Positions 26,001-35,754 of a DNA stretch of 64,000 nt are shown here, piece by piece; the stretch's first letter is position 1, and the number at the start of each line of letters is the position of its first letter. The DNA lies in assembly GCA_028564925.1 (NCBI GenBank), contig CM053031.1:164816226-164880225 (forward strand). Reading direction: 5' to 3'. Origin of the DNA: Lithobates sylvaticus (Eukaryota; Chordata; Amphibia; Anura; Ranidae). The position numbers were made by a program, and so were the translations under genes. A model generated the notes under the pieces. It was given only the letters and a program-made list of their open reading frames with translations, had not been told where the DNA came from and searched no databases.

Positions 26001-27868
26001 TCTGGGACTAGCAGAAGTGTGATTGGGGTTAGGGTTAGGAGTTTGGGACTATGTGGAGTAGGTTTAGGGTTAGGAGTTTGGGACTAGCAGAAGTGGGATT
26101 AGGGTTAGGAGTTTGGGACTATGAGGAGAGGGATTAGGGTTAGGAGTTTGGGACTAGCAGAAGTGGGATTAGGGTTAGGAGTTTGGGACTATGAGGAGAT
26201 GGATTAGGGTTAGGAGTTTGGGACTATGAGGAGAGGGATTAGGGTTAGGAGTTTGGGACTAGCAGAAGTGGGATTAGGGTTAGGGTTAGGAGTTTGGGAC
26301 TATGAGAGTGATTAGGGTTAGGAGTTTGGGACTAGCAGAAGTGGGATTAGGGTTAGGAGTCTGGGACTAGCAGAAGTGGGATTAGGGTTAGGAGTTTGGG
26401 ACTATGTGGATTAGGTTTAGGGTTAGGAGTTTGGGACTAGCAGAAGTGGGATTAGGGTTAGGAGTTTGGGACTAGCAGAAGAGAGTGGGATTAGGGTTAG
26501 GAGTTTGGGACTATGAGGAGTGGGATTAGGGTTAGGGGTTTGGGAGAAGGAGGGATTAGGGTTAGGGTTAGGAGTTTGGGACTAGCAGAAGTGGGATTAG
26601 GGTTAGGGTTAGGAGTTTGGGACTAGCAGAGTGGGATTAGGGTTAGGAGTTTGGGACTAGCAGGAGAGGGATTTAGGGTTAGGAGTTTGGGACTAGCAGA
26701 AGTGGGATTAGGGTTAGGAGTTTGGGACTAGAGGAGAGGGATTAGGGTTAGGGTTAGGAGTTTGGGACTAGAGAGTGGGATTAGGGTTAGGAGTTTGGGA
26801 CTATGAGGAGTGGGATTAGGGTTAGGGAGGAGTTTGGGACTAGAGAAGTGGGATTAGGGTTAGGGTTAGGAATTTGGGACTATGAGGAGAGGGATTAGGG
26901 TTAGTAGTTTGGGACTAGCAGAAGTGAGATTAGGGTTAGGAGTTTGGGACTAGCAGAAATTGGATTAGGGTTAGGAGTTTTTTGGACTAGCAGAAGTGGG
27001 ATTAGGGTTAGGGATAGGATTTTGGGACTATGAGGAGAGGGATTAGGGTTAGGAGTTTGGGACTAGCAGAAGTGGGATTAGGGTTAGGACTTTGGGACTA
27101 TGAGGAGAGGGATTAGGGTTAGGAGTTTAGGACTAGCAGAAGTGAGATTATGGTTAGGGTTAGGAGTTTGGGACTAGCAGAAGTGGGATTAGGGTTAGGA
27201 GTTTGGGACTATGAGGAGAGGGATTAGGATTAGGAGTTTGGGACTATGAGGAGATGGATTAGGGTTAGGAGTTTGGAACTAGCTTTAGTGGGATTAGGGT
27301 TTGGAGTTTGGGACTAGCAGAAGTGGGATTAGGAGTTTGGGACTATGAGGAGAGGGATTTGGGTTAGGAGTTTGGAACTAGCAGAAGTGGGATTAGGGTT
27401 TGGAGTTTGGGACTAGCAGAAGTGGGATTAGGAGTTTGGGACTATGAGGAGAGGGATTTGGGTTAGGAGTTTGGGACTAGCAGAAGTGGGATTAGGGTTA
27501 GGAGTTTGGGACTATGAGGAGAGGGATTAGGGTTAGGAGTTTGGAACTACCAGAAGTGGGATTAGGGTTAGGAGTTTGGGACTAGCAGAAGTGGGATTAG
27601 GGTTAGGATTTTCGGACTATGAGGAGAGGGATTAGGGTTAGGGTTAGGAGTTTAGGACTAGCAGAAGTGGGATTAGGAGTTTAGGACTATGTGGAGTGGG
27701 ATTAGAGTTAGCAGAAGTGGGATTAGGGTTAGGAGTTTGGGACTATGAGGAGAGGGATTAAGGTTATGGTTAGGAGTTTGGGACTAGCAGAAGTGGGATT
27801 AGGGTTTAGGAGTTTAGGACTATGTGGGAGTTGGGATTAGAGTTAGCAGAAGTGGGATTAGGGTTAGG
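2018..27868 (+). repeat. 25.8-kb satellite of TTAGGG repeats plus 23-bp spacers
   Basis: The array reads in one direction only. Its unit is one to three TTAGGG hexamers (the last usually TTAGGA) followed by a 23-bp spacer, giving units of about 35 or 41 bp. The spacer has two main versions: GTTTGGGACTATGAGGAG then (t/a)ggga, and GTTTGGGACTAGCAGAAG then tggga. A rarer third reads CTATGTGGAGTAGG (near 2150, 25090, 26045 and 26400). TTAGGG is the vertebrate telomere repeat, so this is a heterogeneous interstitial or subtelomeric telomere-type satellite. Units are regular near 11.1-11.5, 12.4-13.5, 22.3-22.7, 23.5-23.9 and 24.5-27.9 kb. Much of 2.8-11 and 13.6-22.3 kb is scrambled by short losses in G and T runs, which may be a consensus artefact. 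Short ORFs in it (LGLGVWDY-like) are translations of the repeat and are not genes. Confidence 0.97.
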
Positions 27869-28157
27869 AGAATATGATCCCAAACATGTAGGACAAACAA
27901 CAGCAGCAGCTCATGAAACTCCATCTTCTCAAGGTTCTTTCTTCTCTGACGAAAAACAAGGAAGTGCACAGGATGTGATGTAAGGGGGTGTGGTAATTAG
28001 CTGACGCTAACGCGGTAAAACGCAATAAAAACGCATGGGCATTAGCGCTATTTTTACCGCAAATGCGGTAAAAACGCGGTAAAAAATGCGCTAATAACGC
28101 GCAAAAAAAATGATCGTTTTTACCGCGGTTTTGCAACGCCTCAGTGTGAAAGAGGCC
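27869..28157 (+). mobile_element. 3' end of a PIF/Harbinger-type element, cut on its left by the satellite
   Basis: The right end reads CTCAGTGTGAAAGAGGCC, then TTA (28158-28160). Its reverse complement GGCCTCTTTCACACTGAG is close to the terminus of the MITE at 28457-28884 (GGCCCCTTTCACACTGG), and TTA/TAA is the usual 3-bp Harbinger target. The interior is rich in short inverted pieces built from GCGGTAAAA and TTTTTACCGC. No matching left end is present, because the satellite runs straight into this block. It may be the tail of a coding copy (see 27870-27983) or the remains of a MITE. Confidence 0.5.
27870..27983 (+). pseudogene. Possible coding tail of a Harbinger-type element, about 37 codons
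   Basis: An open frame leaves the satellite and reads EYDPKHVGQTTAAAH, then ETPSSQGSFFSDEKQ, then GSAQDVM and a TAA stop at 27981-27983. The composition (varied, with S, Q, D and E) looks protein-like and unlike the satellite-derived ORFs beside it. It lies about 175 bp before a Harbinger-type terminus, so it could be the last codons of a transposon protein whose 5' part the satellite replaced. I do not recognise the protein. Chance openness over 37 codons is possible, so confidence is low. Confidence 0.25.
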
Positions 28158-28160
28158 TTA

Positions 28161-29169
28161 GGATTTTTTTTGATCTGATGCTTTTCAGCCTGGAAGAGAA
28201 CTGATAAAGAGGACCAATCACGCACTATTCCCAAGGTAATAGGAATAAAAGTGATCAAAAAAGTGATCAAAAGTGTAAAAATAAAAAAAAATTAATAAAA
28301 TAAAAAATTAAAGCTCCCCCGTCCCCAGGAGCTTGCAGAAGAAAATGCATTTGTAAATCGTGCCCGCATATGTAAACGACCTTCAAACCACACGTGAGGT
28401 ATCACTGCAAACGTTAGAGCGAGAGCAACAATTCTAGCCCAAGACTTCCTCTGTAAGGCCCCTTTCACACTGGGGCGTTTTCAGGCGGTACAGCGCTAAA
28501 AATAGCGCCTGTTCACCGCCTGAAAAAATCCGGCCCCTTTAACTCCAGTGTGAAAGCCGGCGGGCTTTCACACTGGAGCGGTGCGCTAGCAGGACGGCAA
28601 AAAAAGTCCTGCTAGCAGCATCTTTGGAGCTGTATAGGAGCGGTGTATTCACCGCTCCTATACTGCTCCTTCCCATTGATTTTGATTTTCCGCGGCAATA
28701 CCGCCGCAAAGCGCAGCTACGGCGGCGCTCTGCGGGGGTGTTTAACCCTTTTTCGGCCCCGCTCGCGGGGGTAAAACCGCACTGCGAGCGGCCGAATACC
28801 ACGGTTAAAACAACGGTAAAGCAGCGCTAAATATAGCGCTGCTTTACCGTCACCGCGGCTCCCCGCCCCAGTGTGAAAGGGGCCTAACTGTAAACATGTA
28901 ACCTAAAAAAATTAAAGCATCACCTATGGAGATTTTTAAGTACCAAAGTTTGGCCCCATACCACGAGTGTTCACAATTTTTAAGAGGTCATGTGAGGTAT
29001 CTATTTACTCGGTGTAACATCTGAAACAATATACAAAAATATTGGGCTAACTTTACTGTTTTGTTTTTTTATTTGTGAAAATTATAATTTTTCCAAACAA
29101 ATTACTGCGCAAATACTGTGTGACATAAAAAGTTGTAATGACCGCCATTTTATTTCTTAGGGTGTCTGC

Positions 29170-29171
<2 letters not shown>
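28161..29171. repeat. Ranid-type dispersed repeat block, split by a MITE
   Basis: This stretch is related, in reverse complement, to about 63000-63450. Both hold the run 'catatgtaaac...gaggtatcactgc' (inverted at 63200-63250: gtgatacctcac, tttacatatg) and a second block ending 'gtatctatttactcgg'. The copy is divided by the Harbinger MITE at 28457-28884. AT-rich flanks such as 28260-28310 are low complexity. No coding potential is seen. Confidence 0.6.
28457..28884. mobile_element. PIF/Harbinger-type MITE, 428 bp, TAA target duplication
   Basis: The inverted termini begin GGCCCCTTTCACACTGGGGCG on the left and end with the reverse complement of GGCCCCTTTCACACTGG on the right. TAA stands on both sides (28454-28456 and 28885-28887), which is the Harbinger target signature. 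The interior is largely self-complementary: 'cagcgctaaaaatagcgc' near the left, 'agcgctaaatatagcgct' near the right, and ACCGCTCCTATAC/GTATAGGAGCGGT around 28640. There is no transposase, so movement would need a protein supplied elsewhere. The 87- and 68-codon ORFs across it arise from this symmetry and are not genes. Confidence 0.85.
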
Positions 29172-29225
<54 letters not shown>

Positions 29226-29237
29226 CATACATACATA
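29172..29237. repeat. (TA)n then (ATAC)n microsatellite
   Basis: About 48 bp of alternating TA passes into four copies of ATAC/ACAT. Confidence 0.95.
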
Positions 29238-29950
29238 AAGATCCAACTACTTTTTAGCTGATCTCCTTGCATTGCAACTCTGCATTAGTCAGTGGTAAAT
29301 GTGGTATACACTATATACAATCACCCGACACTAGTTAGTTTCCACAATCCATGACTTAACTTCACAGTTCACACAAATACGTTTTAATTTCAAACTGTAG
29401 CACTGACTTAATTTTTTTCCCACAGTAGCGTGGCAATCCCTCCACCTCCGGTCTAACTAATCACTCTCACCTTATGGCATGGACCCCTGTGCAAACAGGT
29501 GGTCATGCAAGCGGGTATCAAAAGGGTTAACACGGACCATAAACTCCTCTCATGTCTCCTTAGATCTCAGCAAGGACGCCATGGGTAGAAAGAAAAGATC
29601 TAAGTGCTCGCCGCCGCTTAAGTACAAGATTGAATTTTTGTGTTAAAAAACAAACTACTCACATAAAAGATGAGAAAAACAGCATGTATAGCCAACAATC
29701 GCGTTAGTTCCGTAGGGCAGCAGCTGGTGACGTCATGCGTAGCTCCTCCCCCATATGCCAACATCACTGGACTCCTCCCCCCTTCCCTTTGTTAGCAGAC
29801 AGAGGCACTTGGGGACTCCCTGAAGACCCGGAAGCCGGCGGAGAGGTGATTACCGATCAAAAGAAATTTGATCGATCAAAAAAAAATAACTTTACATGTA
29901 GGAGGAGTGCTGGAATTTGCGTGGTATGGAAGTGGTTGAATACAAATTAG
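29238..29950. other. Unassigned stretch, no gene recognised
   Basis: I see no gene here. A 21-codon ORF at 29581-29646 starts MGRKKRSKCSPP, which resembles the basic start of some LINE ORF1 proteins, but it stops too soon to judge. The sequence 29700-29830 (GTGACGTCATGCG, CTCCTCCCCC) resembles the GC-rich ends of frog repeats. Confidence 0.4.
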
Positions 29951-30746
29951 CACCGTTTCCTTAACTCCAAATCAAATTTTACTTCCCCCCATGTGGCAAA
30001 GGGCCTTCTTATCCTCAACTAAAGCATCCCACTGTGCCAATCATTGGGAAGTATACTTGAAAATTCTTCACCAATGGTACCTTACCCCTGTTAAGCTCTT
30101 GAAAATGTAACCTACTCTCTCACCTCACTGCTAGACAACCTGTGGTGATTTTGGAATAAAGTCTTTACATTAATATCTGAGATCTAAGGCAGAGTAACTA
30201 GACCAGATCCCAAGCTATCTGTACTTCATTTAGGTGTGGAACAATTCCTAACCAGTTCCAGAACAATCGTTATACACCTGCTATATGCAGCAAAAATTAA
30301 TATGACTAGACTCTGGAAATCGGACATAGTTCCCTCACTCTCTAATACAATCTCAGATCTCAACTATCAATGTGAAATGGAAAGGCAGTTCGCCATTAGC
30401 GCCTATTCTCTTGTAAAGTTTACTAAGACGTGGGCTGTATGGCTCCAAAATCCTAATTGTACAGTTTTAGTGTGATAATCTAATTGTAAGTAGAATAATT
30501 ATGACAATTGGTACCTGAGATTGTCTCCCTTCCCCTCCCTATCCCCCCCTAACAATTTCCTATCCCTTCCCTCCCTCCCTCTGAAGTGCACAAGATTGAT
30601 GGTACATCCTACATTCTGCATGTGTACATATGTATCTCTTACAAGTAACTCAGTTTAACACTGGGGGTTCAAACACGTTATTCTATTATACTATGTAAAT
30701 GTGAACTTGCCTGTTTATTTGGTTTGTTTTATTTAAACTCTAATAA
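29951..30746 (+). mobile_element. LINE (Tx1/L1-like) 3' fragment
   Basis: This is a second copy of the LINE family seen at the window start. In-phase pieces near 30060-30110 read ILHQWYLTPVKLL, against LRWYLTPSRLA in the first copy. The frame at 30236-30475 reads INMTRLWKSDIVPSLS, against LTITRLWKSDITPSIT. The copy is 5'-truncated and has stops in the 30060-30230 part, so it is dead. It retains a CT-rich 3' untranslated region (30500-30590, runs of CCTCCC), which the first copy lacks. The start is approximate. The end is set by the inverted-repeat element that follows. Confidence 0.75.
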
Positions 30747-32217
30747 GGGTCCGATACTGACTTAAAGCATTAAAGTGGAAGTCAATGCAAAATCTAAATC
30801 CCTGCATCTATAGACACCAGGGATCTAACACTAACCTTTCTATCCCTGTAAAGAAAAGATCAGTATACATACCTTTTTGGAATTCGATCTGACCTGCTCT
30901 GTCCGGATCCCAGGCTGAGCTGTTAGCCATGGCTTCTCTGTGTAGGTGGATGCAGAGGAGATGGAGGACAACGGAAGCCCCATAGTAACTCTATAAGTGA
31001 CGTCACTTCCCAATAATTTCTTAGTCATTGTCCTCCGTGTCCTCTGCAGAGCTTCTGGAGCTGGAGATCTGGTCGGAGCGGGTCAGATCGGCTTACAAAA
31101 AGGTATGTATACTCATCTTTTCTTTACAGGGATAGAGAGGTTAGTGTTAGATCCCTGGTGTCTATAGATGCAGGGATTTAAAATTTTGCATGGACTTCCA
31201 CTTTATCCGCTTCAGCACCGGGCCATTTTACACCCTTCCTTACCAGAGCACTTTTTGCAATTCGGCACTGCGTTGCTTTAACTGACAATTGCGCGGTCGT
31301 GCGACGTTACACCCAAACAAAATTGATGTCCTTTTTTTCCCACAAATAGAGCTTTCTTTTGGTGGTATTTGATCACCCCTGCGGTTTTTATTTTTTGCGC
31401 TATAAACAAAAGAAGAGCGACAATTTTGAAAAAAAACACAATATTTTTTACTTTTTGCTATAATAAATATCCCATTTTTTAAAAAAAAACTATTTTTTTA
31501 CTCAGTTTAGGCCGATATGTATTCTTCTACATATTTTTGGTAAAAAAAAATTGCAATAAGCGTTTATTGATCGGTTTGCACAAAAGTTATAGCGTCTACA
31601 AAATAGGGGATAGATTGCATTTTTTTTTTTTTTTTTTTACTAGTAATGGCGGCGATCTGCGATTTTTTTTTCGTGACTGCGACATTGCGGCGGACACTTC
31701 GGACACTTTTGACACATTTTTGGGACCATTCACATTTACACAGCGATCGTTGTTATAAAATTGCATTGATTACTGTGTAAATGTGACTGGCAGGGAAGGG
31801 GTTAACACTAGGGGGCGCTGCAGGGGTTAATGTATTCCCTATATGTGTGATTCTAACTGTGGGGGGAGGGGACTCAAGGGGAGGAGACCGATCATGTGTT
31901 CCTCCGTACTGGGATCACATGATCGGTCTCCTCTCTGTTGACAGGACGTGGAGCTGTGTGTTTACACACACAGCTCCACGGTCCCGCACGGTCCCGTTGT
32001 TTTAACGGGCAATCGCGGGTGCCCGGCGGACATAGCGGTCGCCGGGCACTCGCACCGGGTCCCGAGCGACGCCGCGGACGCGCGCGTGCCCCCCAGGCGG
32101 CCGGGAATGGGAGGACGTCATATGACGCCCACCCAGGATGGGAGATCCACCTTGTGGGCGTCATATGACTATGGGCGGGTAGGGAAGTGGTTAATGCTTT
32201 AAGTCAGTACCTGACCC
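30747..32217. mobile_element. Inverted-repeat element of the TTAACCACTTC dispersed family, split by a MITE
   Basis: The outer ends are GGGTCCGATACTGACTTAAA on the left and, in reverse complement, GGGTCAGGTACTGACTTAAA on the right. The match continues inward through GCATTA and then CCGCTTC/CCACTTC, making about 35 bp of terminal symmetry. The body (31206-32190) holds the common block 'cagcaccgggccattttaca' and 'acaattgcgcggtcgtgcg', which reappears at 61186-61380. It ends in a GC-rich tract (31920-32110) with a 16-bp hairpin of GACCGATCATGTG type. A 431-bp MITE sits at its left TTA. No transposase is visible. TTAA at the inner ends would fit a piggyBac- or Kolobok-type mover, but the class is not proven. 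The overlapping ORFs at 31892-32202 are not genes. Confidence 0.65.
30773..31203. mobile_element. Tc1/mariner-like MITE, 431 bp, TA target
   Basis: Long inverted arms of about 105 bp start AAGTGGAAGTC and end GACTTCCACTT. They include TCCCTGCATCTATAGACACC and its complement, and CTGTAAAGAAAAGAT against ATCTTTTCTTTACAG. TA flanks both sides (30771-30772 and 31204-31205). Removing it restores a continuous GCATTATCCGCTTC end for the surrounding element, so it is the younger insertion. The central 'gtgacgtcac' is also palindromic. It carries no coding sequence. Confidence 0.85.
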
Positions 32218-32507
32218 AGAACAAGCAGATAAGGGCATGAAACTTTTCTCTTTTTTTGAATGCCATGCATTATCCTAAGGGCATTACCACAACACACTAG
32301 CCGCACACCGCCACATCATGCCTTCACAATTTCCTATAAATGAATAAACTACAAGTTCCATCTTCAATCTCGACAGACCTGCAGCTTCAAACTGGCATCC
32401 CATATGGAGGTATGGGCTGAAAGTTGTGAGCTTTGCTGCAGAAGCCTGACACTGCACTTGTGATCCACTGGTGTTTTCCAGGCTCCTGCAAGAAAGAATA
32501 CTAAATG
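32218..32507. other. Unassigned stretch before the large hAT-like element
   Basis: No gene, terminal repeat or tandem array is seen. It may be older host intergenic DNA, the sequence the 4.9-kb hAT-like element inserted into. Confidence 0.4.
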
Positions 32508-33409
32508 CACATTTTCAGAGGCGGCTCTAGGCTTTGTGAGGCCTTAGGCAAAACTTAGACATGAGGCCCCACTGATGCCCTTCGAACTACGCAGCAGGCC
32601 TTCACAGATTGAGATCCTCGTGCGGTGGATGGAAAAAGTGATGTGCGTGGATGCAACATCACTCCTCATTGGCCAGGCAAAACATCAGGTGCCTTAGGTT
32701 ACGCGAGAAGTGAGTGTAACAGGGCTCTTAACGTTGCCTGCTCACAGCGGCATTAATATGTCCTGTCACCTCTAAAATAAAGTGCTGCAGATCAGATGTT
32801 TGGTATGCTTAAGTGAGACAGGGCTCTTAACGCTGCCTGAGCACAGCAGTTAAGGTCCTCTGTCAATCAAAACTGGGGTAATGTGTGTCGCACTATCCCT
32901 GAAGGAGCCGCTTGGTAATTTTGGGTTCCCCGTTCTGCGCCTCAACTCCAAGAACACCCTCAGCCCCTCTGACACACCTGGTTGATTGAATGAGTACAGA
33001 CACACGTAGCGTATAGTACCTTTCACCTTACTGTAGGATATAAGCAATTACACACGTGCTTAGTGGTAGACACTATTTGTCTAGAATTAGAAACTTGCAT
33101 AAATGACAAAAAGTGCAGTTCACAAAGCAGAGTAGAACCGCCCTCAGGTAATAAAGGTAAACACATATATCTATAAAAGCAGCTCTACATAAATAGCAGA
33201 AAAATCAATACAAGACTAGGTAAATCAATATTTAGCAACACAACTATAATCTAAATGTGTCTAAAGGATAGCAGTTTCCTAGTGGTTTTCAAGTGCACTC
33301 GAAAAAATGAGAGAAGGTGGGGTCCCCCTTTAAATGGCAACAACAAACTGCGCAGGGCCGGTGCAAGGATTTTTGTTTACTTATCCCCGGTCCAAGAAGT
33401 GATGTCATA

Positions 33410-33838
33410 CAGGGGAGGGCTGGCAGCCTGTCCAGTCAAGTGGCCCATTGAACCACTGAATCAGCTCATCCATGTCCACCTGGTTTTTGAAGCCTCACCA
33501 GTGCCGCCTCATCAGTGCCCATCAATTCAACCTCATCAGTGCCCATCAATGCAGATTTACCACTGTCCTTAAATGCAGCCACATCAGTGCCCATCAATGC
33601 AGCCTCACCAACGTCCATAAATGCAGGCTCACCAGAGTTGTAGTTTCCTCTGCCCTGCTGGGGAACTTGAATGCAACAGCGGCCAGCTGGGCCGCCGGCC
33701 CAACTTCCTACAGAAGAAAAAAAAAAGGCAGCAGCTGCCAGCTGTTTTCAACATAGGTTAGAGTGGGTTGGCGACAATTGCCACTCTGCCCCCCCGGCCG
33801 GCCCCCCCCTCCCCCCCCCCCGGCCCAGCCCGCCCCTG
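33410..33838. mobile_element. hAT-type MITE, 429 bp, with an internal minisatellite
   Basis: The termini are CAGGGGAGGGCTGGCAGCC on the left and the reverse complement of CAGGGGCGGGCTGGGCCGG on the right. The flanks atgtcata (33402-33409) and acgtcata (33839-33846) form an 8-bp duplication with one change. The interior holds a degenerate minisatellite and a C-rich right arm. It is nested in the 4.9-kb hAT-like element. There is no coding capacity. Confidence 0.8.
33478..33640 (+). repeat. Minisatellite of about 23-24 bp
   Basis: About six or seven degenerate units of the type CATCAGTGCCCATCAATGCA followed by gcct(c). It lies wholly inside the hAT-type MITE. The ORFs across it at 33255-33756 are repeat translations. 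Confidence 0.85.
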
Positions 33839-34174
33839 ACGTCATAAATTACACTTCCCGGTCTGTGTACAGGAGGGTGGCTGAGTGGAGGAAGGTTTAC
33901 TGAGCTACTGCCGCCCTTCCCAGTGCCACCCAGCATGACAGCACCAGGCCTGCAGGTGGGACAGTGGTGCCTGGTAAACATGGTGAAGGGGGTTGCACAT
34001 TGTGTCAGTCCTGGAAGTGATAGGTGGCTTCCCAGCCACTTGTAACACTTCCAGATGAAAGGCGACAGTCAGCTTTACTAAAGTACACCCACTCCCAGCT
34101 GCTATAGGGGCTGGAAGTGTGTAAAACAAAAAACAAACATTCAGCACTGTAAAAATCAGAATCCCAGCAAGTGG

Positions 34175-34182
34175 CTGGGGAT
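34175..34182. repeat. 8-bp target duplication, left copy
   Basis: The sequence ctggggat is repeated exactly at 35638-35645 and brackets the 1455-bp hAT derivative. Confidence 0.9.
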
Positions 34183-35637
34183 TAGGGATGGGCCCGGTGT
34201 TGGATTCGAACCCATGTACGAATCGAACACCGGGCGTTCGCCCGCTCGGCGAGCCCAGAACTATTTGGGCCGCTCGCATCAAATTTGTGTGATGCGAGCG
34301 GCCCGCAATGCACTGCGCCAGTTGCAGTGCATTGCTGGCTGATGATTGGCCAAGCATGCACTGTGACCTGCATGCTTGGCCAATCAAAGGGCCAGTGGCG
34401 AGGAGAGCAATAATTGGCCACAGGCAGAATGCCTGTGGCCAATTATCGCTCAGGGGGTTTAGTACACGCCCCACAGTATAAAAGCCTCCCATTACGAGGA
34501 GCAGCCCGATAGAAGAACAGACGCCGACGCCATGGAAGAAGATGCCGGATGAGAAGACCAGTGCAAGAAGAAGCGGATCGGAGGAAGAAGAAGATGGAAG
34601 AAGAAGATGCCGGAAGATGAAGAAACCGAAGGATGAAGAAAGGAAGACCAGAAGAAAGAAGAAAGAAGATTTTAATAAAGGAATTGTCAAAGACCGTCTC
34701 CTGTCATTTATGACACTTTTTTGGTGAAATGGTAGGGGTACTTTTGTACCCCCTTACCATTTCACACAGGGGGGGCCGGGATCTGGGGGTCCCCTTGTTA
34801 AAGGGGGCTTCCAGATTCCGATAAGCCCCCCGCCCGCAGACCCCCACAACCAATGGCCAGGGTTGTGGGGAAGAGGTCCTTGTCCTCATCAACATGGGGA
34901 CAAGGTGCTTTGGGGGTCTCAGACCCCCAAAGCATCCTCCCAATGTTGAGGGCATGTGGCCTGGTACGGTTCAGGAGGGAGCCTCTTTTCCTGCGGCCTG
35001 ACAGGTTGCCGGATAAGGGTCTGGTATGGATTTTGAGGGGGACCCCACGCCATTTTTTTTGGCTGGGGTTCCCATTAAAATCCATCCCAGACCTCAAAGG
35101 TCTGGTATGGATTTTGAGGGGGACCCCACGCCATTTTTTTTTGATTTTTTATCAATGACTTTTTTTTTATGAATGGCTTTCAATGAATGAATGTTCTCTG
35201 TGTTACGGGAGCCGTCAATACATTACATTAAATAGCTTTTTTCCTGCAAAAATTACACTTTTTGCAGGGACAGTTGTAAGCACAGGAAACATGCGCCCCT
35301 TCACAGGCATACTATAGACACCCCCCAGGTACGAAATTTAAAGGAATATTACACTTTTATTGTTTCAATTTAAGCATTATTAAAATCACTGCTCCTGAAA
35401 AAACGTCCGTTTTAAAAAAAATGTTTTGCATTGATACATGTCCCCTGGGGCAGGACCCAGGTCCCCAAACACTTTTTATGACAATAACATGCATATTAGC
35501 CTTTAAAATTAGCATTTTGATTTTGAACGTTCGCATCCATTGTAACTAATAGGGTTCTAATGCTCGCACGGACTTTAGGTCCGTTCGCGGGTTCTGTGGG
35601 GGAGCCGAATGGGGGGGGGGTGTTCGGCTCATCCCTA
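34183..35637 (+). mobile_element. Non-autonomous derivative of the 11.4-kb hAT element
   Basis: It begins TAGGGATG and ends CATCCCTA, with a perfect 8-bp duplication (ctggggat) outside. The left 320 bp match the left end at 46090-46410, including four hairpins, 'cggcgagcccagaacta', and a TATA box at 34477-34484. The right 400 bp match 57090-57483 ('ggcatactatagacacccc', 'gtcccctggggcaggac'). The middle (about 34500-35200) has no counterpart in the large element. It holds a GA-rich stretch (34525-34680, repeated GAAGAAGAAGATG), the hairpin GAAATGGTAGGGGTAC/GTACCCCCTTACCATTTC, and a direct duplication of a 47-bp block (35020 and 35099). It encodes no transposase. The 261-codon minus-strand ORF across its left end crosses the hairpins and is not a gene. 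Confidence 0.93.
34477..34484 (+). promoter_or_regulatory. TATA box kept in the hAT derivative
   Basis: TATAAAAG follows 'gtacacgccccacag', in the same position relative to the left end as TATAAAAGG in the 11.4-kb element. Its retention suggests the derivative can still be transcribed, but no transcript is shown. Confidence 0.5.
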
Positions 35638-35754
35638 CTGGGGATTAGGATTTTACTGCCCCCCTATCCTGGCGCCCTGAGGTGGCTGCTTAAGCTGCCA
35701 TATAGTAGTGCCGGCCATAGCCCTGGGGCCACTACAGTTATAGGGCAGTCTTAA

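Noticed and set aside
29581-29646. Possible LINE ORF1 start (MGRKKRSK)
   Set aside because: It has only 21 codons before a stop, with no coiled coil or RNA-binding region after it, so it is too weak to call.
31892-32202. Three overlapping GC-rich ORFs
   Set aside because: They arise from the GC-rich right part of a dispersed repeat with an internal hairpin, and no family is recognised.
33905-34690. 261-codon minus-strand ORF
   Set aside because: It crosses the terminal hairpins and target duplication of the hAT derivative, so it spans two unrelated sequences and has no family motif.
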